64,000 nt of DNA, from assembly GCF_014353015.1 (NCBI RefSeq), contig NZ_CP060704.1, forward strand, positions 955,001 through 1,019,000, in the 5' to 3' direction. This DNA is from Chitinimonas koreensis (GTDB lineage Bacteria > Pseudomonadota > Gammaproteobacteria > Burkholderiales > Chitinimonadaceae). The position numbers and the translations under genes were made by a program. Of the stretch, positions 8,791 to 18,589 are shown one piece after another (position 1 is the first letter of the stretch; each line of letters opens with the position of its first letter). The notes under the pieces are model-generated. The model was given only the letters and a program-made list of their open reading frames with translations, was not told the origin of the DNA and made no database searches.

Positions 8791-10038
8791 TCAGAAGATT
8801 CGCGTCGTATCCGAGTTGCCGCCCGGCTTGTAGGCGCCGGCCGAGCGGATCTCCGGCGCGTCGAGCGTGCCGCCGATGCTCAGCGGGGCGTTGATCACGA
8901 TCACGCCGCTGGCCAGCTTGGCGTTCACCCGGCCGGACAGCTTGCGGGCCGCATCGATGGCCAGGTTGCCGCCGGCGGTGAACTTGCCCGAATTGAGCAC
9001 CAGGTTCTGCAGGGCGACCTGGCCGTTGTCGTAGACATAGTCGCCGCTCAGCGTGTCGAACCGCGTCTGGCCGCCGCGCTGCAGCACCGACGGGTTCTGC
9101 GACTTGAGCGGGGTGACGATGTCGAAGTTGTGCAGGTTGCCGTCGTTGACGGTGAACTTGAGCTCGAAGTGCGGCTGCTTGAACAGCGTCTCGTAGCTGT
9201 CGCCGGCGAAGGCGAAGGTGGCGCTGGCCGCCATCCGGCCGGTGGCGCGGGTGGTCGGGCTGGCCAGCATGATCAGCGGCTCGACCTGCATGCTGCGGGT
9301 CTGCAGCGAACCGGTGAGCTTCCAGCCTTCGTTCCAGTTGAGCTGGGCCTGGCCGATCGCGGCCGAGCCGTACAGGATGCCGTTGATGCTGTCGATCAGG
9401 ATGCCGTCGCGGTCGGCGATGCCGCTCATGTTGAGCTGCTCGAAGCGGGCCGCGTAGGCGCCGGGCAGCACCCAGTTGCGCGCCTCGAACTCGAGCTCGA
9501 ACTTGTCGTCGAGCGGCTTGGCCTTGAGCTGGGCGCGCTCGTCGCTGTCGGTGACGGTGATTTCCTTGAAGGTGCCGTCCGGGTTCAGCTTGACCACGCC
9601 CGACAGCGGGCCGATGGCGCCGTGCTGCAGCTGGACGTTCAGGTCGACCAGCTTGAGCGAGGCGAAATGGATGTCGCGGCCCGGATTGGGCTTGAGCCGG
9701 CCCGGCAGCGACAGCGCGAAGGCCTGCTTGAAGCTGGCGTTCTGCAGCGAGACGTCGGTCAGCTGGCTGCGGAAGTTCAACAGGTTCTTCAGCGTGATCG
9801 GCACCAGCACCGTGCCGATGTTGCCGTCGTCGCCGAAGCGCACGTCGTTCAGCGCCAGCTGCGGCTTGGGCTCGTAGCTGAAATGGATGTTGCCGACGGT
9901 GACCTTGGATTCGAGCCGCGCGCTCATCGCGCGTTCGAGGTCGGACTTGTAGTTGTCGTAGGGAATCAGCAGCGGAATCGCTGCAATCAGGGCGGCCAGG
10001 GCGGCCAGGGTGATCAACACTTTCTTCAGGGCGGACAT
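8791..10038 (-). CDS. AsmA-family membrane-anchored protein
   Basis: 415-residue member of the AsmA group, proteins anchored in the inner membrane with a long periplasmic beta-rich region linked to outer-membrane lipid transport and assembly. One N-terminal membrane segment (about residues 5-25, VLITLAALAALIAAIPLLIP) is followed by the typical YDNYKSDLERAMSARLESKVTVGNIHF. A C-terminal AsmA repeat follows (LVLNSGKFTAGGNLAID...APLSIGGTLDAPEIRS). It is shorter than E. coli AsmA (617), like many short beta-proteobacterial paralogues. A good SD (AGAGG) sits five bases before the ATG. It diverges from tRNA-Asn. Confidence 0.85.
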   Translation of the reverse strand: MSALKKVLITLAALAALIAAIPLLIPYDNYKSDLERAMSARLESKVTVGNIHFSYEPKPQLALNDVRFGDDGNIGTVLVPITLKNLLNFRSQLTDVSLQNASFKQAFALSLPGRLKPNPGRDIHFASLKLVDLNVQLQHGAIGPLSGVVKLNPDGTFKEITVTDSDERAQLKAKPLDDKFELEFEARNWVLPGAYAARFEQLNMSGIADRDGILIDSINGILYGSAAIGQAQLNWNEGWKLTGSLQTRSMQVEPLIMLASPTTRATGRMAASATFAFAGDSYETLFKQPHFELKFTVNDGNLHNFDIVTPLKSQNPSVLQRGGQTRFDTLSGDYVYDNGQVALQNLVLNSGKFTAGGNLAIDAARKLSGRVNAKLASGVIVINAPLSIGGTLDAPEIRSAGAYKPGGNSDTTRIF

Positions 10039-10072
10039 GATGCCTCTTGTTTGGGTGAATCAGAAACGGGTG

Positions 10073-10101
10073 TTGACACGTAACGAGCAGCCTTCTAGTA
10101 T
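10073..10101 (+). promoter_or_regulatory. Strong sigma70 promoter of tRNA-Asn
   Basis: TTGACA at 10073-10078, a 17-bp spacer and TAGTAT at 10096-10101. It is a near-consensus promoter 15 bp before the mature tRNA. Confidence 0.85.
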
Positions 10102-10116
10102 AGCGGTCTCTTCAGT

Positions 10117-10192
10117 TCCCCGATAGCTCAGTCGGTAGAGCGCCGGACTGTTAATCCGTAGGTCCCTGGTTCGAGCCCAGGTCGGGGAGCCA
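10117..10192 (+). tRNA. tRNA-Asn (GTT)
   Basis: 76 nt with encoded CCA. Acceptor stem TCCCCGA/TCGGGGA, D arm GCTCAGTCGGTAGAGC, anticodon stem-loop GGACTGTTAATCC with anticodon GTT at 10150-10152, and T arm with GGTTCGAGCC. It is flanked by its own promoter and terminator. Confidence 0.98.
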
Positions 10193-10205
10193 AACTGAAT
10201 ACCGA

Positions 10206-10238
10206 AAACCGCGCCGTCGCAAGACTGCGCGGTTTTTC
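10206..10238 (+). terminator. Terminator of tRNA-Asn
   Basis: Stem AAACCGCGC/GCGCGGTTT (10206-10214 with 10227-10235), then further T residues. Confidence 0.85.
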
Positions 10239-10343
10239 ATTTTCCTCGCGCTATTTGACGGTTCTTCGCGTCGTTTGACGGAGTGCGCGGCAGCCGCTAC
10301 AACGGGCCATGCCGCTCCCTGCGTGCAACACAGAGAGGATCGC

Positions 10344-10991
10344 ATGACAACGTCAAATGAACAAGCCGTCAAACTGCCGCTGATGAAGCGCGTCGTGCTG
10401 GCCCTGCGCGGCGGGGTGGGCGGCGGCGTGTCGGCGGTGCTGATCCTGTTGTCGGTGCTGCTGGTGATCGCCATCGGCGTCGGCGGCTTCATCGCCGGCA
10501 TGGCGCTGGCGACCAAGCAGAACCAGCTGGCGGTGCACAACGCGATGAGCCAGGCGCACGCGGCCAAGAAGGCCGAGGCCGGCCTCAAGACCGAAAAGAC
10601 CTCGCTCGAAGGCCAGATCGCCGAACTCAAGGACCAGCTCGCCCTGCGCAGCAAGGACAACGAGATGCTCAAGGAGCAGCTGGCGCAGGCCAAGATGGAA
10701 GTGCAGACGATGGACAAGGTGCTCGGCGAGATCCGCGAGAGCCTGATCAAGGGCGCGGCCAAGCCGGCCGAGGCCAAGCCCGAGCCGCCCAAGGGCGCCA
10801 AGCTGCGCTTCGGTTCGCGCGATTGCGAGCTGGGCGACGGCGTGAAGAGCAAGGCCGACGTCAAGTGCCTGAACCTGCGCGAGGCGATCGACGCGATGAA
10901 TTCCAAGCCCGGCGGCTACGCCGGCACGCCCAAGCCCGGCGACAAGCCGGTGGCAGCGCCGACGCCCGCGCCGGCCAAGGCCGCCCACTGA
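10344..10991 (+). CDS. Hypothetical membrane protein with a periplasmic coiled coil
   Basis: 215 aa, family not recognised. A short cytoplasmic N-terminus is followed by one strong membrane segment at about residues 25-55, with a Gly/Val-rich GGVGGGVSAVLILLSVLLVIAIGVGGF. A predicted coiled coil follows at about 70-140 (KTEKTSLEGQIAELKDQLALRSKDNEMLKEQL). A linker, a small domain with two cysteines (RDCELGDGVKSKADVKCLNL) and a Pro/Ala/Lys-rich tail end it. The start ATG has GAGAGG upstream. It lies alone between tRNA-Asn and a bidirectional terminator. The two cysteines could form a disulfide if this part is periplasmic. Confidence 0.75.
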   Translation: MTTSNEQAVKLPLMKRVVLALRGGVGGGVSAVLILLSVLLVIAIGVGGFIAGMALATKQNQLAVHNAMSQAHAAKKAEAGLKTEKTSLEGQIAELKDQLALRSKDNEMLKEQLAQAKMEVQTMDKVLGEIRESLIKGAAKPAEAKPEPPKGAKLRFGSRDCELGDGVKSKADVKCLNLREAIDAMNSKPGGYAGTPKPGDKPVAAPTPAPAKAAH

Positions 10992-11026
10992 GGCCGCTCG
11001 CCTGCGGACGCTACGCCGCCGCGGCA

Positions 11027-11066
11027 GCCGACAAAAAACCGCGCCTGGGCGCGGTTTTTTGTCGGC
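11027..11066. terminator. Bidirectional terminator with a 19-bp perfect stem
   Basis: Perfect inverted repeat (11027-11045 with 11048-11066) whose arms include six A and six T next to a GC-rich core, so it can stop transcripts from both sides. It separates the coiled-coil gene from the convergent TRAP operon. Confidence 0.9.
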
Positions 11067-11078
11067 CAGCCGGACCGC

Positions 11079-12164
<1,086 letters not shown>

Positions 12165-12236
12165 GGTCTGCTCCTTCTTCCTCTGGTTGCGGCGCGGCGA
12201 GCCGCGCCGATGTTGAGTCGTACGCTCGGAACGGGT

Positions 12237-13970
12237 CTATTGCTGCTTGCCGGCTTCTTCCAGCAGCGCGGCGGCGGGGTCCGGCTCGCCCTGCGCGGCC
12301 GGTTCGGCAGGAGCGGCCGGCGCGGACGACGGCTGGCCGCCCTGTTCGAGCAGCGCGCCGCCTTCGTCGCCGCTGGCCGGCTCGGCCGGGGCGTCCTGCG
12401 GCAGGCCCTGCAGCACATCCTCGACGCTCTGGGTGCTCTCGGCCGCCGGGTGGTGCAGCGCATGGGTGACCAGCTTGGGGAAGCCGATCACCAGGGACAC
12501 CATCAGCACCTGGATCAGCACGAAGGGCACCGCGCCCCAGTAGATGTCGGTGGTCTTGATCGACCTGGGCGCCACGCTGCGCAGGTAGAACAGCGCGAAG
12601 CCGAACGGCGGGTGCATGAACGAGGTCTGCATGTTCACGCCCAGCATCACGCCGAACCAGACCAGGTCGATGCCGAGCTTGGCGGCGATCGGCGCCAGCA
12701 GCGGCACCAGGATGAAGGCGATCTCGAAGAAGTCGAGGAAGAAGGCCAGCACGAAGATCAGGATGTTGACCACCACCAGGAAGCCGACCACGCCGCCGGG
12801 CAGGCTGACGAACAGGTCCTCGACCCACTTGTCGCCGTCGACGCCGAGGAAGGCGATGCGGAACACCCGCGCGCCGATCAGGATGAACACCACGAAGGTG
12901 GTCAGCTTGAGCGTCGAGTTCATCGCCTGGCGGGTCAGGTCCCAGCTGAGCCGGCGGTTGATCAGCGCCAGCACGATGGCGCCGGTCGCACCCATGGCGC
13001 CGCCCTCGGTCGGCGTGGCGACGCCGAGGAAGATGGTGCCGAGCACCAGGAAGATCAGCACCAGCGGCGGCACCATCACGAACACCACGCGCTCGGCCAT
13101 GCGGCTCAGCAGGCCGCGCTTGGTCACGCGATTGAGGACGGCGGCCACGAAGGCGACGCCGATGCCGACCAGGCCGGAGACGATGAAGCGCTCGTCCAGC
13201 GGCCGGTCGCCGCCGGCGTAGTGGTACTGGTCGTAGGCGACGCCGGCCACCACCGACAGCGCCAGCAGCGCGAGCAGCGACAGTGCGCCGCTGCTGCCGT
13301 CGGGTTCGCGCAGCGTGCGCGCCTCGGGCGGCAGCGCCGGCGCCGCGTTGGGCCGGACGATGGTGACGCCGAACACGTAGAGCGCGTACAGGCCGGTCAG
13401 CAGCAGGCCCGGCACCAGGGCGCCGGCGTACATGTCGCCGACCGAGGTGCCGAGCTGGTCGGCCAGCACGATCAGCACCAGCGAGGGCGGGATGATCTGC
13501 GCCAGCGTGCCCGAGGCCGCGATCACGCCCGAGGCGAGCCGGGTGTCGTAGCCGTAGCGCATCATGATCGGCAGCGAGATCAGGCCCATCGAGATCACCG
13601 AGGCGGCGACCACGCCGGTGGTGGCGGCCAGCAGCGCGCCGACGAAGATCACCGCGTAGGCCAGCCCGCCGCGCACCCGGCCGAACAGCTGGCCGATGGT
13701 GTCGAGCATGTCCTCGGCCATGCCGGAGCGCTCGAGTATCAGCCCCATGAAGGTGAAGAAGGGGATGGCCAGCAGCGTGTCGTTCTTCATGATGTCGAAC
13801 ACCTGCTGCGGCAGGGCCTGCAGCAGGGCGGCCGGCATGAAGCCGAATTCGATGCCGATGAAGGCGAACAGGAGGCCGACGGCGGCCAGGGCGAAGGCGA
13901 CGGGGTAGCCGATCAGCAGGAACACGATCAGCGAACAGAACATCACCGGGGCGAGCATTTCATGGCTCAT
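12237..13970 (-). CDS. dctM: TRAP transporter large permease, DctM type, with C-terminal tail
   Basis: Sodium-coupled transport subunit, 577 aa with about 12 or more membrane segments. It shows DctM hallmarks (IPFFTFMGLILERSGMAEDML, GGLAYAVIFVGALLAATTGVVAASV, ATPTEGGAMGATGA). The ATG overlaps the DctQ stop (ATGA). It is longer than the classic DctM (about 430 aa), as in TakM-like members, and ends with some 75 residues of acidic Ala/Pro/Glu-rich cytoplasmic tail after PKLVTHAL. I do not recognise that tail. Confidence 0.9.
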   Translation of the reverse strand: MSHEMLAPVMFCSLIVFLLIGYPVAFALAAVGLLFAFIGIEFGFMPAALLQALPQQVFDIMKNDTLLAIPFFTFMGLILERSGMAEDMLDTIGQLFGRVRGGLAYAVIFVGALLAATTGVVAASVISMGLISLPIMMRYGYDTRLASGVIAASGTLAQIIPPSLVLIVLADQLGTSVGDMYAGALVPGLLLTGLYALYVFGVTIVRPNAAPALPPEARTLREPDGSSGALSLLALLALSVVAGVAYDQYHYAGGDRPLDERFIVSGLVGIGVAFVAAVLNRVTKRGLLSRMAERVVFVMVPPLVLIFLVLGTIFLGVATPTEGGAMGATGAIVLALINRRLSWDLTRQAMNSTLKLTTFVVFILIGARVFRIAFLGVDGDKWVEDLFVSLPGGVVGFLVVVNILIFVLAFFLDFFEIAFILVPLLAPIAAKLGIDLVWFGVMLGVNMQTSFMHPPFGFALFYLRSVAPRSIKTTDIYWGAVPFVLIQVLMVSLVIGFPKLVTHALHHPAAESTQSVEDVLQGLPQDAPAEPASGDEGGALLEQGGQPSSAPAAPAEPAAQGEPDPAAALLEEAGKQQ

Positions 13971-14545
13971 GCACGATCTCCCGCCGCGTGCTGTTCGATG
14001 CTGCCCTCGGCCTGGCCGCCATGCTTCTCGGCCGGGTTGGGGATCAGCCCCTGCAGGAAGGCGATGCGCTTGATGACCTCGGCCACGGCCTGCAGGATCA
14101 AGAGGCCGAAACCGACCGGGATCAGCGCCCACACCGGCCAGCGGATCAGCCCGCCGGCATCGCTCGAGCGTTCGCCCGACTGGATCATCTGCATCACGAT
14201 GGGCCAGGCGAACCACAGGATGATGGCCGCCATCGGCAGCAGGAACAGCAGGCCGCCGACGATGTCGACCAGCGCCTGCCGGCGCGGCGACAGCCGGCCG
14301 ATCAGGAGGTCGATGCGGATGTGCTCGTTGTGCTTGAGGGTGTAGGCGGCGCCGAGCAGGAAGATGGCCGAGAACAGGTACCACTGGATCTCGAGGAAGG
14401 CATTCGAGCTCATGTCGAAGGCCTTGCGCACGATGGCGTTGCCGGCGCTGATCAGCACGCAGATCAGCACCAGCCATTTGGCGAGCTGGCCGACGCGCTC
14501 GTTCAGCGCATCGATCCAGCCCGCCAGGCGGAGCAGTGCTTGCAT
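13967..14545 (-). CDS. dctQ: TRAP transporter small permease, DctQ type
   Basis: Small membrane subunit of the TRAP system, 192 aa with four membrane segments. The signature region is SSNAFLEIQWYLFSAIFLLGAAYTLKHNEHIRIDLL. I chose the ATG at 14545 (MQALLRLAGW), with GAGGGG about ten bases upstream, over an upstream in-frame start that adds 29 Arg/Pro-rich residues with no family match. First gene of the operon. Confidence 0.88.
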   Translation of the reverse strand: MQALLRLAGWIDALNERVGQLAKWLVLICVLISAGNAIVRKAFDMSSNAFLEIQWYLFSAIFLLGAAYTLKHNEHIRIDLLIGRLSPRRQALVDIVGGLLFLLPMAAIILWFAWPIVMQMIQSGERSSDAGGLIRWPVWALIPVGFGLLILQAVAEVIKRIAFLQGLIPNPAEKHGGQAEGSIEQHAAGDRA

Positions 14546-14719
14546 TTCGGATTGTCCCCTCTGGTGTCGTTGTGGACAGGCCGCACGGGGATCATCCCGT
14601 TCGGCTGGTCTAGAGCAATCGCACCATAGCATAGGCGTGGCGCAGCCTAATGTGCAGCGATGCGGCGCCTGTGGGAAACCCTAATGCCTTCGTCATGGCA
14701 AGCGCCGGCGACGGCAATG

Positions 14720-14744
14720 AAAAAGCGCCGCAGGGGCGGCGCTT
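14720..14744 (-). terminator. Terminator of the aspartate aminotransferase gene
   Basis: Stem AAGCGCCGC/GCGGCGCTT with an AGGG loop (14723-14744). On the minus strand it is followed by a T-run (A at 14720-14724). Confidence 0.85.
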
Positions 14745-14772
14745 CCGGTTGGAACGGGCGAGACGGCGGCGA

Positions 14773-15969
14773 TCAGGCCAGCGCCTGTCCGATCCGCGCC
14801 AGGGCCTTTTCGAGATTGGCCATGCTGGTGGCGAAGCTGATGCGGAAGTAGCCTTCGGCGCCGAAGGCCGAGCCCGGCACCACCGCCACGTCCTGCGCCT
14901 CGAGCAGGTAGCCGCCGAGCGCCAGGTCGGTCGGCGCCGCCAGCTTGCCCTCGCGGAACAGGTTCTGGATCGCCTCGCGCGCATCGACGAAGGCATAGAA
15001 GGCGCCGCCGGCCGGCAGGCACTTGAGGCCGCGGATGGCGTTGAACTTCTCCACCACGAAGGCGTGGCGCGCGTTGAAGGCGGCGAGCATCGGCGCGAAG
15101 CATTCGGCCTGCGGGCCGTTCAGCGCCGCCTCGGCCGCCACCTGCGAGATCGAGGTCGGGTTCGAGGTCGACTGCGACTGGATGTTCTCCATCGCCTTGA
15201 TCAGCCACTCGGGGCCGGCCGCGTAGCCGATGCGCCAGCCGGTCATCGAGTAGGCCTTCGATACGCCGTTGAGCAGGATGGTCTGCGGGTAGAGATCGGG
15301 GCAGGCGTTGAGGATGTTGGCGAACACCGTGTCGCCGAGCATCACGTGCTCGTACATGTCGTCCGAGGCGATCAGCACCCTCGGATGCTTCTTCAGCACC
15401 TCGCCGAGCGCGCGCAGCTCGTCCAGCGTGTAGACCGCGCCGGTCGGGTTGGACGGCGAATTGAGCACCACCAGCTTGGTGCGCGGCGTGATGGCGGCCT
15501 CGAGCTGGCCCGGGCTCAGCTTGTAGCCCTGCTCGATACCGCACTCGACGATCACCGGCTTGCCCTGCGCCAGGATCACCATGTCGGGGTAGGACACCCA
15601 GTAGGGCGCAGGGATGACCACCTCGTCGCCCTCGTTGAGGTAGGCCTGGCACAGGTTGTAGAAGCTCTGCTTGCCGCCGCAGCTGACCAGCACCTGCCTG
15701 GCGGTGTAGTCGACGCCCTGGTCGCGCTTGAACTTGGCGATGATCGCGTTCTTCAGGCCGGGGGTGCCGGACACCGGCGTGTACTTGGTGAAGCCGCCCT
15801 GGATCGCCGCGATGGCGGCGGCCTTGATATGCTCGGGCGTATCGAAGTCCGGCTCGCCGGCCGCCAGCGCGACGACGTCGCGGCCTTCGGCCTTGAGTTT
15901 CTGCGCCTTGGCGGTGATGGCGAGGGTGGGCGATTCCTTGATGGCTTGGACGCGGTGCGAGAGTTCCAC
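14773..15969 (-). CDS. aspC: Class Ib aspartate/aromatic aminotransferase
   Basis: PLP-dependent enzyme, 398 aa, moving the amino group between aspartate (or a related amino acid) and 2-oxoglutarate. N-terminal AGEPDFDTPEHIK, NSPSNPTGAVY (N170, N174) and the PLP lysine in NGVSKAYSMTGWRIGY (K238) are typical of the Ib subgroup, some of which also use prephenate. GTG start with AAGGA six bases before it. Followed by its own terminator, divergent from two small secreted-protein genes. Confidence 0.93.
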   Translation of the reverse strand: MELSHRVQAIKESPTLAITAKAQKLKAEGRDVVALAAGEPDFDTPEHIKAAAIAAIQGGFTKYTPVSGTPGLKNAIIAKFKRDQGVDYTARQVLVSCGGKQSFYNLCQAYLNEGDEVVIPAPYWVSYPDMVILAQGKPVIVECGIEQGYKLSPGQLEAAITPRTKLVVLNSPSNPTGAVYTLDELRALGEVLKKHPRVLIASDDMYEHVMLGDTVFANILNACPDLYPQTILLNGVSKAYSMTGWRIGYAAGPEWLIKAMENIQSQSTSNPTSISQVAAEAALNGPQAECFAPMLAAFNARHAFVVEKFNAIRGLKCLPAGGAFYAFVDAREAIQNLFREGKLAAPTDLALGGYLLEAQDVAVVPGSAFGAEGYFRISFATSMANLEKALARIGQALA

Positions 15970-16046
15970 GGGTGATCCTTCCGGCGGCGACGGGGAGTGA
16001 AAACGGGATCGGCATTATAGCCGCAGGGTGCGCGATGCCAGGCGCC

Positions 16047-16072
16047 CGATTGCCGCGGATATGCGGCAATCG
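16047..16072. repeat. 10-bp perfect dyad upstream of the small secreted-protein gene
   Basis: CGATTGCCGC and GCGGCAATCG flank a six-base centre (GGATAT). It lies between the divergent aminotransferase gene and the 82-aa gene, 73 bp before the latter. No T-run follows, so it may be an operator or a 5' leader hairpin rather than a terminator. Confidence 0.6.
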
Positions 16073-16144
16073 ATTGATTTACAAAGATAAATATTCCAGC
16101 TGGGCGGGGCCGCCGGCCGGAAGCGACTTTCGAAAGGGAAATCC

Positions 16145-16393
16145 ATGCCGTTGAAACAATGCTGCATCGCGCTGCTGCTGGCCGGCACCGCCTGGGGCGG
16201 CAACTGCCAGGACGCGCTGCGCCAGACCGATGAGACCTTGCGCGCCGGCCTGCTGATCGCGCCGCAGAATCTCAAGCAGATCAGCAAGCTGCGGGCCGAG
16301 GCCGAGCAGGCATGCAAGGAAGGGCGGCCGGCGGATTCGATCGCCTCGCTGGAAAAACTGCGCAAGCTGATCGTCCCGCCCAAGGCGGAATGA
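16145..16393 (+). CDS. Small secreted protein of unknown function
   Basis: 82 aa, not recognised. N-terminal signal peptide (MPLKQCCIALLLAGTAWG, cleavage near residue 18-19), then a helical, charged mature part of about 63 residues with two cysteines (NC at 20-21 and AC at 56-57). AAGGGA precedes the ATG. It is followed after 33 bp by another small secreted protein, probably in the same transcript. Confidence 0.65.
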   Translation: MPLKQCCIALLLAGTAWGGNCQDALRQTDETLRAGLLIAPQNLKQISKLRAEAEQACKEGRPADSIASLEKLRKLIVPPKAE

Positions 16394-16426
16394 CGCCGCA
16401 TGCCCAACCCAGCGAGGAAGAGAACC

Positions 16427-16912
16427 ATGCGACATGCCCGACGGATCCTGCTCGCCGGCCTGGCCGGCCTGCTGGCGCTGCCCGCGCAGGCGATCACCAA
16501 GTGCACCGGTCCCGACGGCCGGGTGACCTTCACCGACGGCGCCTGCCCGCGCAACGAGCGGCAGAGCGAGATGGCGGTCAAGGTGGCGCCGGGCGTGCAG
16601 GTCGACGAAGCGGAACGCAACCGGCGCATCGACGAGATGCTCGAGGCGCGTGCCCAGGAGCGGTCCCGGGATCAGGCGCAGCGCGACGGGGCGCGGCTGT
16701 CCGCGTCCGACATCAAGGCCGCCCTGCAGCAGTCGCGTCACGAGGCTGCGCTGGTGAACCAGTGGCGCAAGCGGGAGAAGGCCAACGGCCTCGGCCCCGC
16801 TGTCGCGATGTCGCCGCAGGAATACCAGCAGAAGCGGGACAACCGGCTGCGCAACGAGCAGGCCAGGCTCGCCCAGGAGCGCCGCAAGCAGCGCGAGGCC
16901 GACGAGCGCTGA
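16427..16912 (+). CDS. DUF4124-like secreted protein
   Basis: 161 aa. Signal peptide ending LLALPAQA at about residue 22, then ITKCTGPDGRVTFTDGACP, the short Cys-containing N-terminal module of DUF4124 proteins, followed by a long charged, Arg/Gln/Glu-rich helical region that probably forms a coiled coil. I use the ATG with GAGGAAGAGAACC in front; an upstream in-frame ATG at 16400 would spoil the signal peptide. Function unknown. Its 3' end converges with murJ. Confidence 0.75.
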   Translation: MRHARRILLAGLAGLLALPAQAITKCTGPDGRVTFTDGACPRNERQSEMAVKVAPGVQVDEAERNRRIDEMLEARAQERSRDQAQRDGARLSASDIKAALQQSRHEAALVNQWRKREKANGLGPAVAMSPQEYQQKRDNRLRNEQARLAQERRKQREADER

Positions 16913-16924
16913 AGCGCCGGCGTC

Positions 16925-18460
16925 CTAGACCGAGCGGCGCGAGAAATCGCGCGGGCGGAAGCCCATCGCCCACAGCGCGCCGAAGTACGCCGTGGCGCCG
17001 GCGCAGACCAGCAGCGCCAGCTTGCCGGCCTTCGCCAGGCTGTCGATGCCGTGCCAGGCGCCCAGGCCCTGCAGCAGGCCCCACAGCACGGCGGCCATCA
17101 GCCCCACCGCCGCCGTCAGCTTGGCGAGGAAGAGGCCCCAGCCGGCGCGCGGCCGGTAGATGTCGCGGCGCCGCAGGCCGCGCAGCAAGAGGCCGGCGTT
17201 GAGGATCGCGCCGAGGCTGATCGCCAGCGCCAGGCCGGCGTGCGCCATCGATTTCCACAGCAGCAGGTTGAGCAGTTGCACGCAGACCAGCGTGAAGATG
17301 CCGATCTTGACCGGCGTCTTCACGTCCTGCTGGGCGTAGAAGGCCGGCGCCAGTACCTTGATCGAGATCAGCGCGATCAGGCCGACCGCGTAGGCGGCCA
17401 GCGCCTGGGTGGTCATCCGGGTATCGAAGGCGTGGAACTTGCCGTGCTCGAACAGCGTGGCGATCAGCGGCTCGCCGATCACCGCCAGCGCTACCGTGGC
17501 CGGCAGCGTCAGCAGCCAGCACAGCCGCAGGCCCCAGTCGAGCATGGCCGAATAATCGTCCGGCCGGTCGCTCGAGCGCAGCTTGGCGAGGCTGGGTAGC
17601 AGGATGGTGCCCAGCGCCACGCCGAGCACGCCGGTGGGCAATTCCATCAGCCGGTCGGCGTTGTAGAGCCAGGACATGCTGCCGTCGGGCAGCCAGGAGG
17701 CGAAGTTGCGGTTCATCAAGAGGCTGATCTGGGCCACCGAGACGCCGAACATCGCCGGCCCCATCTGCTTGAGCACGCGCCAGACGCCGGCGTCGCGCAG
17801 GTTCAGCTTCGGCCGTACCAGCATGCCGATGCGGGCCAGGAAGGGCAGCTGGAACAGCAGCTGGGCCAGGCCGCCGACCGCCACCGCGATGGCCAGGGCG
17901 AAGATCGGTTCGTCCAGATAGGGCGTCAACAGGAGGCCGAAGCCGATCATCGACAGGTTGAGCAGGGTCGGCGTGAAGGCCGGCACGGTGAAGCGGTTCC
18001 AGGTGTTGAGCACACTGCCGACCAGCGAGGACAGCGAGATCAGCAGGATGTAGGGGAAGGTGATGCGGGTCAGCGCCGTGGTCAGCGCGAACTTGTCGGG
18101 CTGGTCGGCGAAGCCCGAGGCCGACAGGTAGACGATGGCCGGCGCGGCGATCACGCCCAGCACGGTGAACACCAGCAGCACCAGCGACAGCAGGCCGGCC
18201 ACGTCGGCCAGGAAGGCGCGCGCGGCGTCCTCGCCGCGGCGTTCCTTGTACTCGGCCAGGATCGGCACGAAGGCCTGCGAGAATGCGCCCTCGGCGAAGA
18301 TCCGGCGGAACATGTTGGGCAGCATGAAGGCCACCACGAAGGCGTCGAAGGCCTTGCTGGCGCCGAACTGGTGGGTGTTCATCGAATCGCGCACCAGGCC
18401 GAGGATGCGGGACAGCATGGTCATGCTGCTGGTACGGGCGAGCGCTTTGAGGAGGTTCAT
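16925..18460 (-). CDS. murJ: Lipid II flippase MurJ (MviN)
   Basis: Flips the peptidoglycan precursor lipid II across the inner membrane. It has 511 aa, the same as E. coli MurJ, with about 14 membrane segments. The start MNLLKALARTSSMTMLSRILGLVRD and the following FGASKAFDAFVVAFMLPNMFRRIFAEGAFSQAFVP are family signatures and include the conserved cavity Arg residues. In-frame codons further upstream add no homologous sequence. It diverges from rpsT, the common arrangement in proteobacteria. Confidence 0.95.
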   Translation of the reverse strand: MNLLKALARTSSMTMLSRILGLVRDSMNTHQFGASKAFDAFVVAFMLPNMFRRIFAEGAFSQAFVPILAEYKERRGEDAARAFLADVAGLLSLVLLVFTVLGVIAAPAIVYLSASGFADQPDKFALTTALTRITFPYILLISLSSLVGSVLNTWNRFTVPAFTPTLLNLSMIGFGLLLTPYLDEPIFALAIAVAVGGLAQLLFQLPFLARIGMLVRPKLNLRDAGVWRVLKQMGPAMFGVSVAQISLLMNRNFASWLPDGSMSWLYNADRLMELPTGVLGVALGTILLPSLAKLRSSDRPDDYSAMLDWGLRLCWLLTLPATVALAVIGEPLIATLFEHGKFHAFDTRMTTQALAAYAVGLIALISIKVLAPAFYAQQDVKTPVKIGIFTLVCVQLLNLLLWKSMAHAGLALAISLGAILNAGLLLRGLRRRDIYRPRAGWGLFLAKLTAAVGLMAAVLWGLLQGLGAWHGIDSLAKAGKLALLVCAGATAYFGALWAMGFRPRDFSRRSV

Positions 18461-18513
18461 GCGGGAGGTGTTGCGGCGGGCGGTTGACAAAACCGCGCCA
18501 GTGTACGCGAGGA

Positions 18514-18542
18514 TTGCCATCCTTCGCTCGCATGGGCATAAT
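18514..18542 (+). promoter_or_regulatory. Probable rpsT promoter
   Basis: TTGCCA at 18514-18519, a 17-bp spacer and CATAAT at 18537-18542, 48 bp before rpsT. Confidence 0.7.
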
Positions 18543-18589
18543 GCGCGGTTTCGCGATAGTCCTTTTACCGGTTTAAGGAGTTGATTTAA

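Noticed and set aside
18484..18489. TTGACA upstream of rpsT
   Set aside because: No -10 hexamer at 16-18 bp; the TTGCCA/CATAAT pair nearer rpsT is better.
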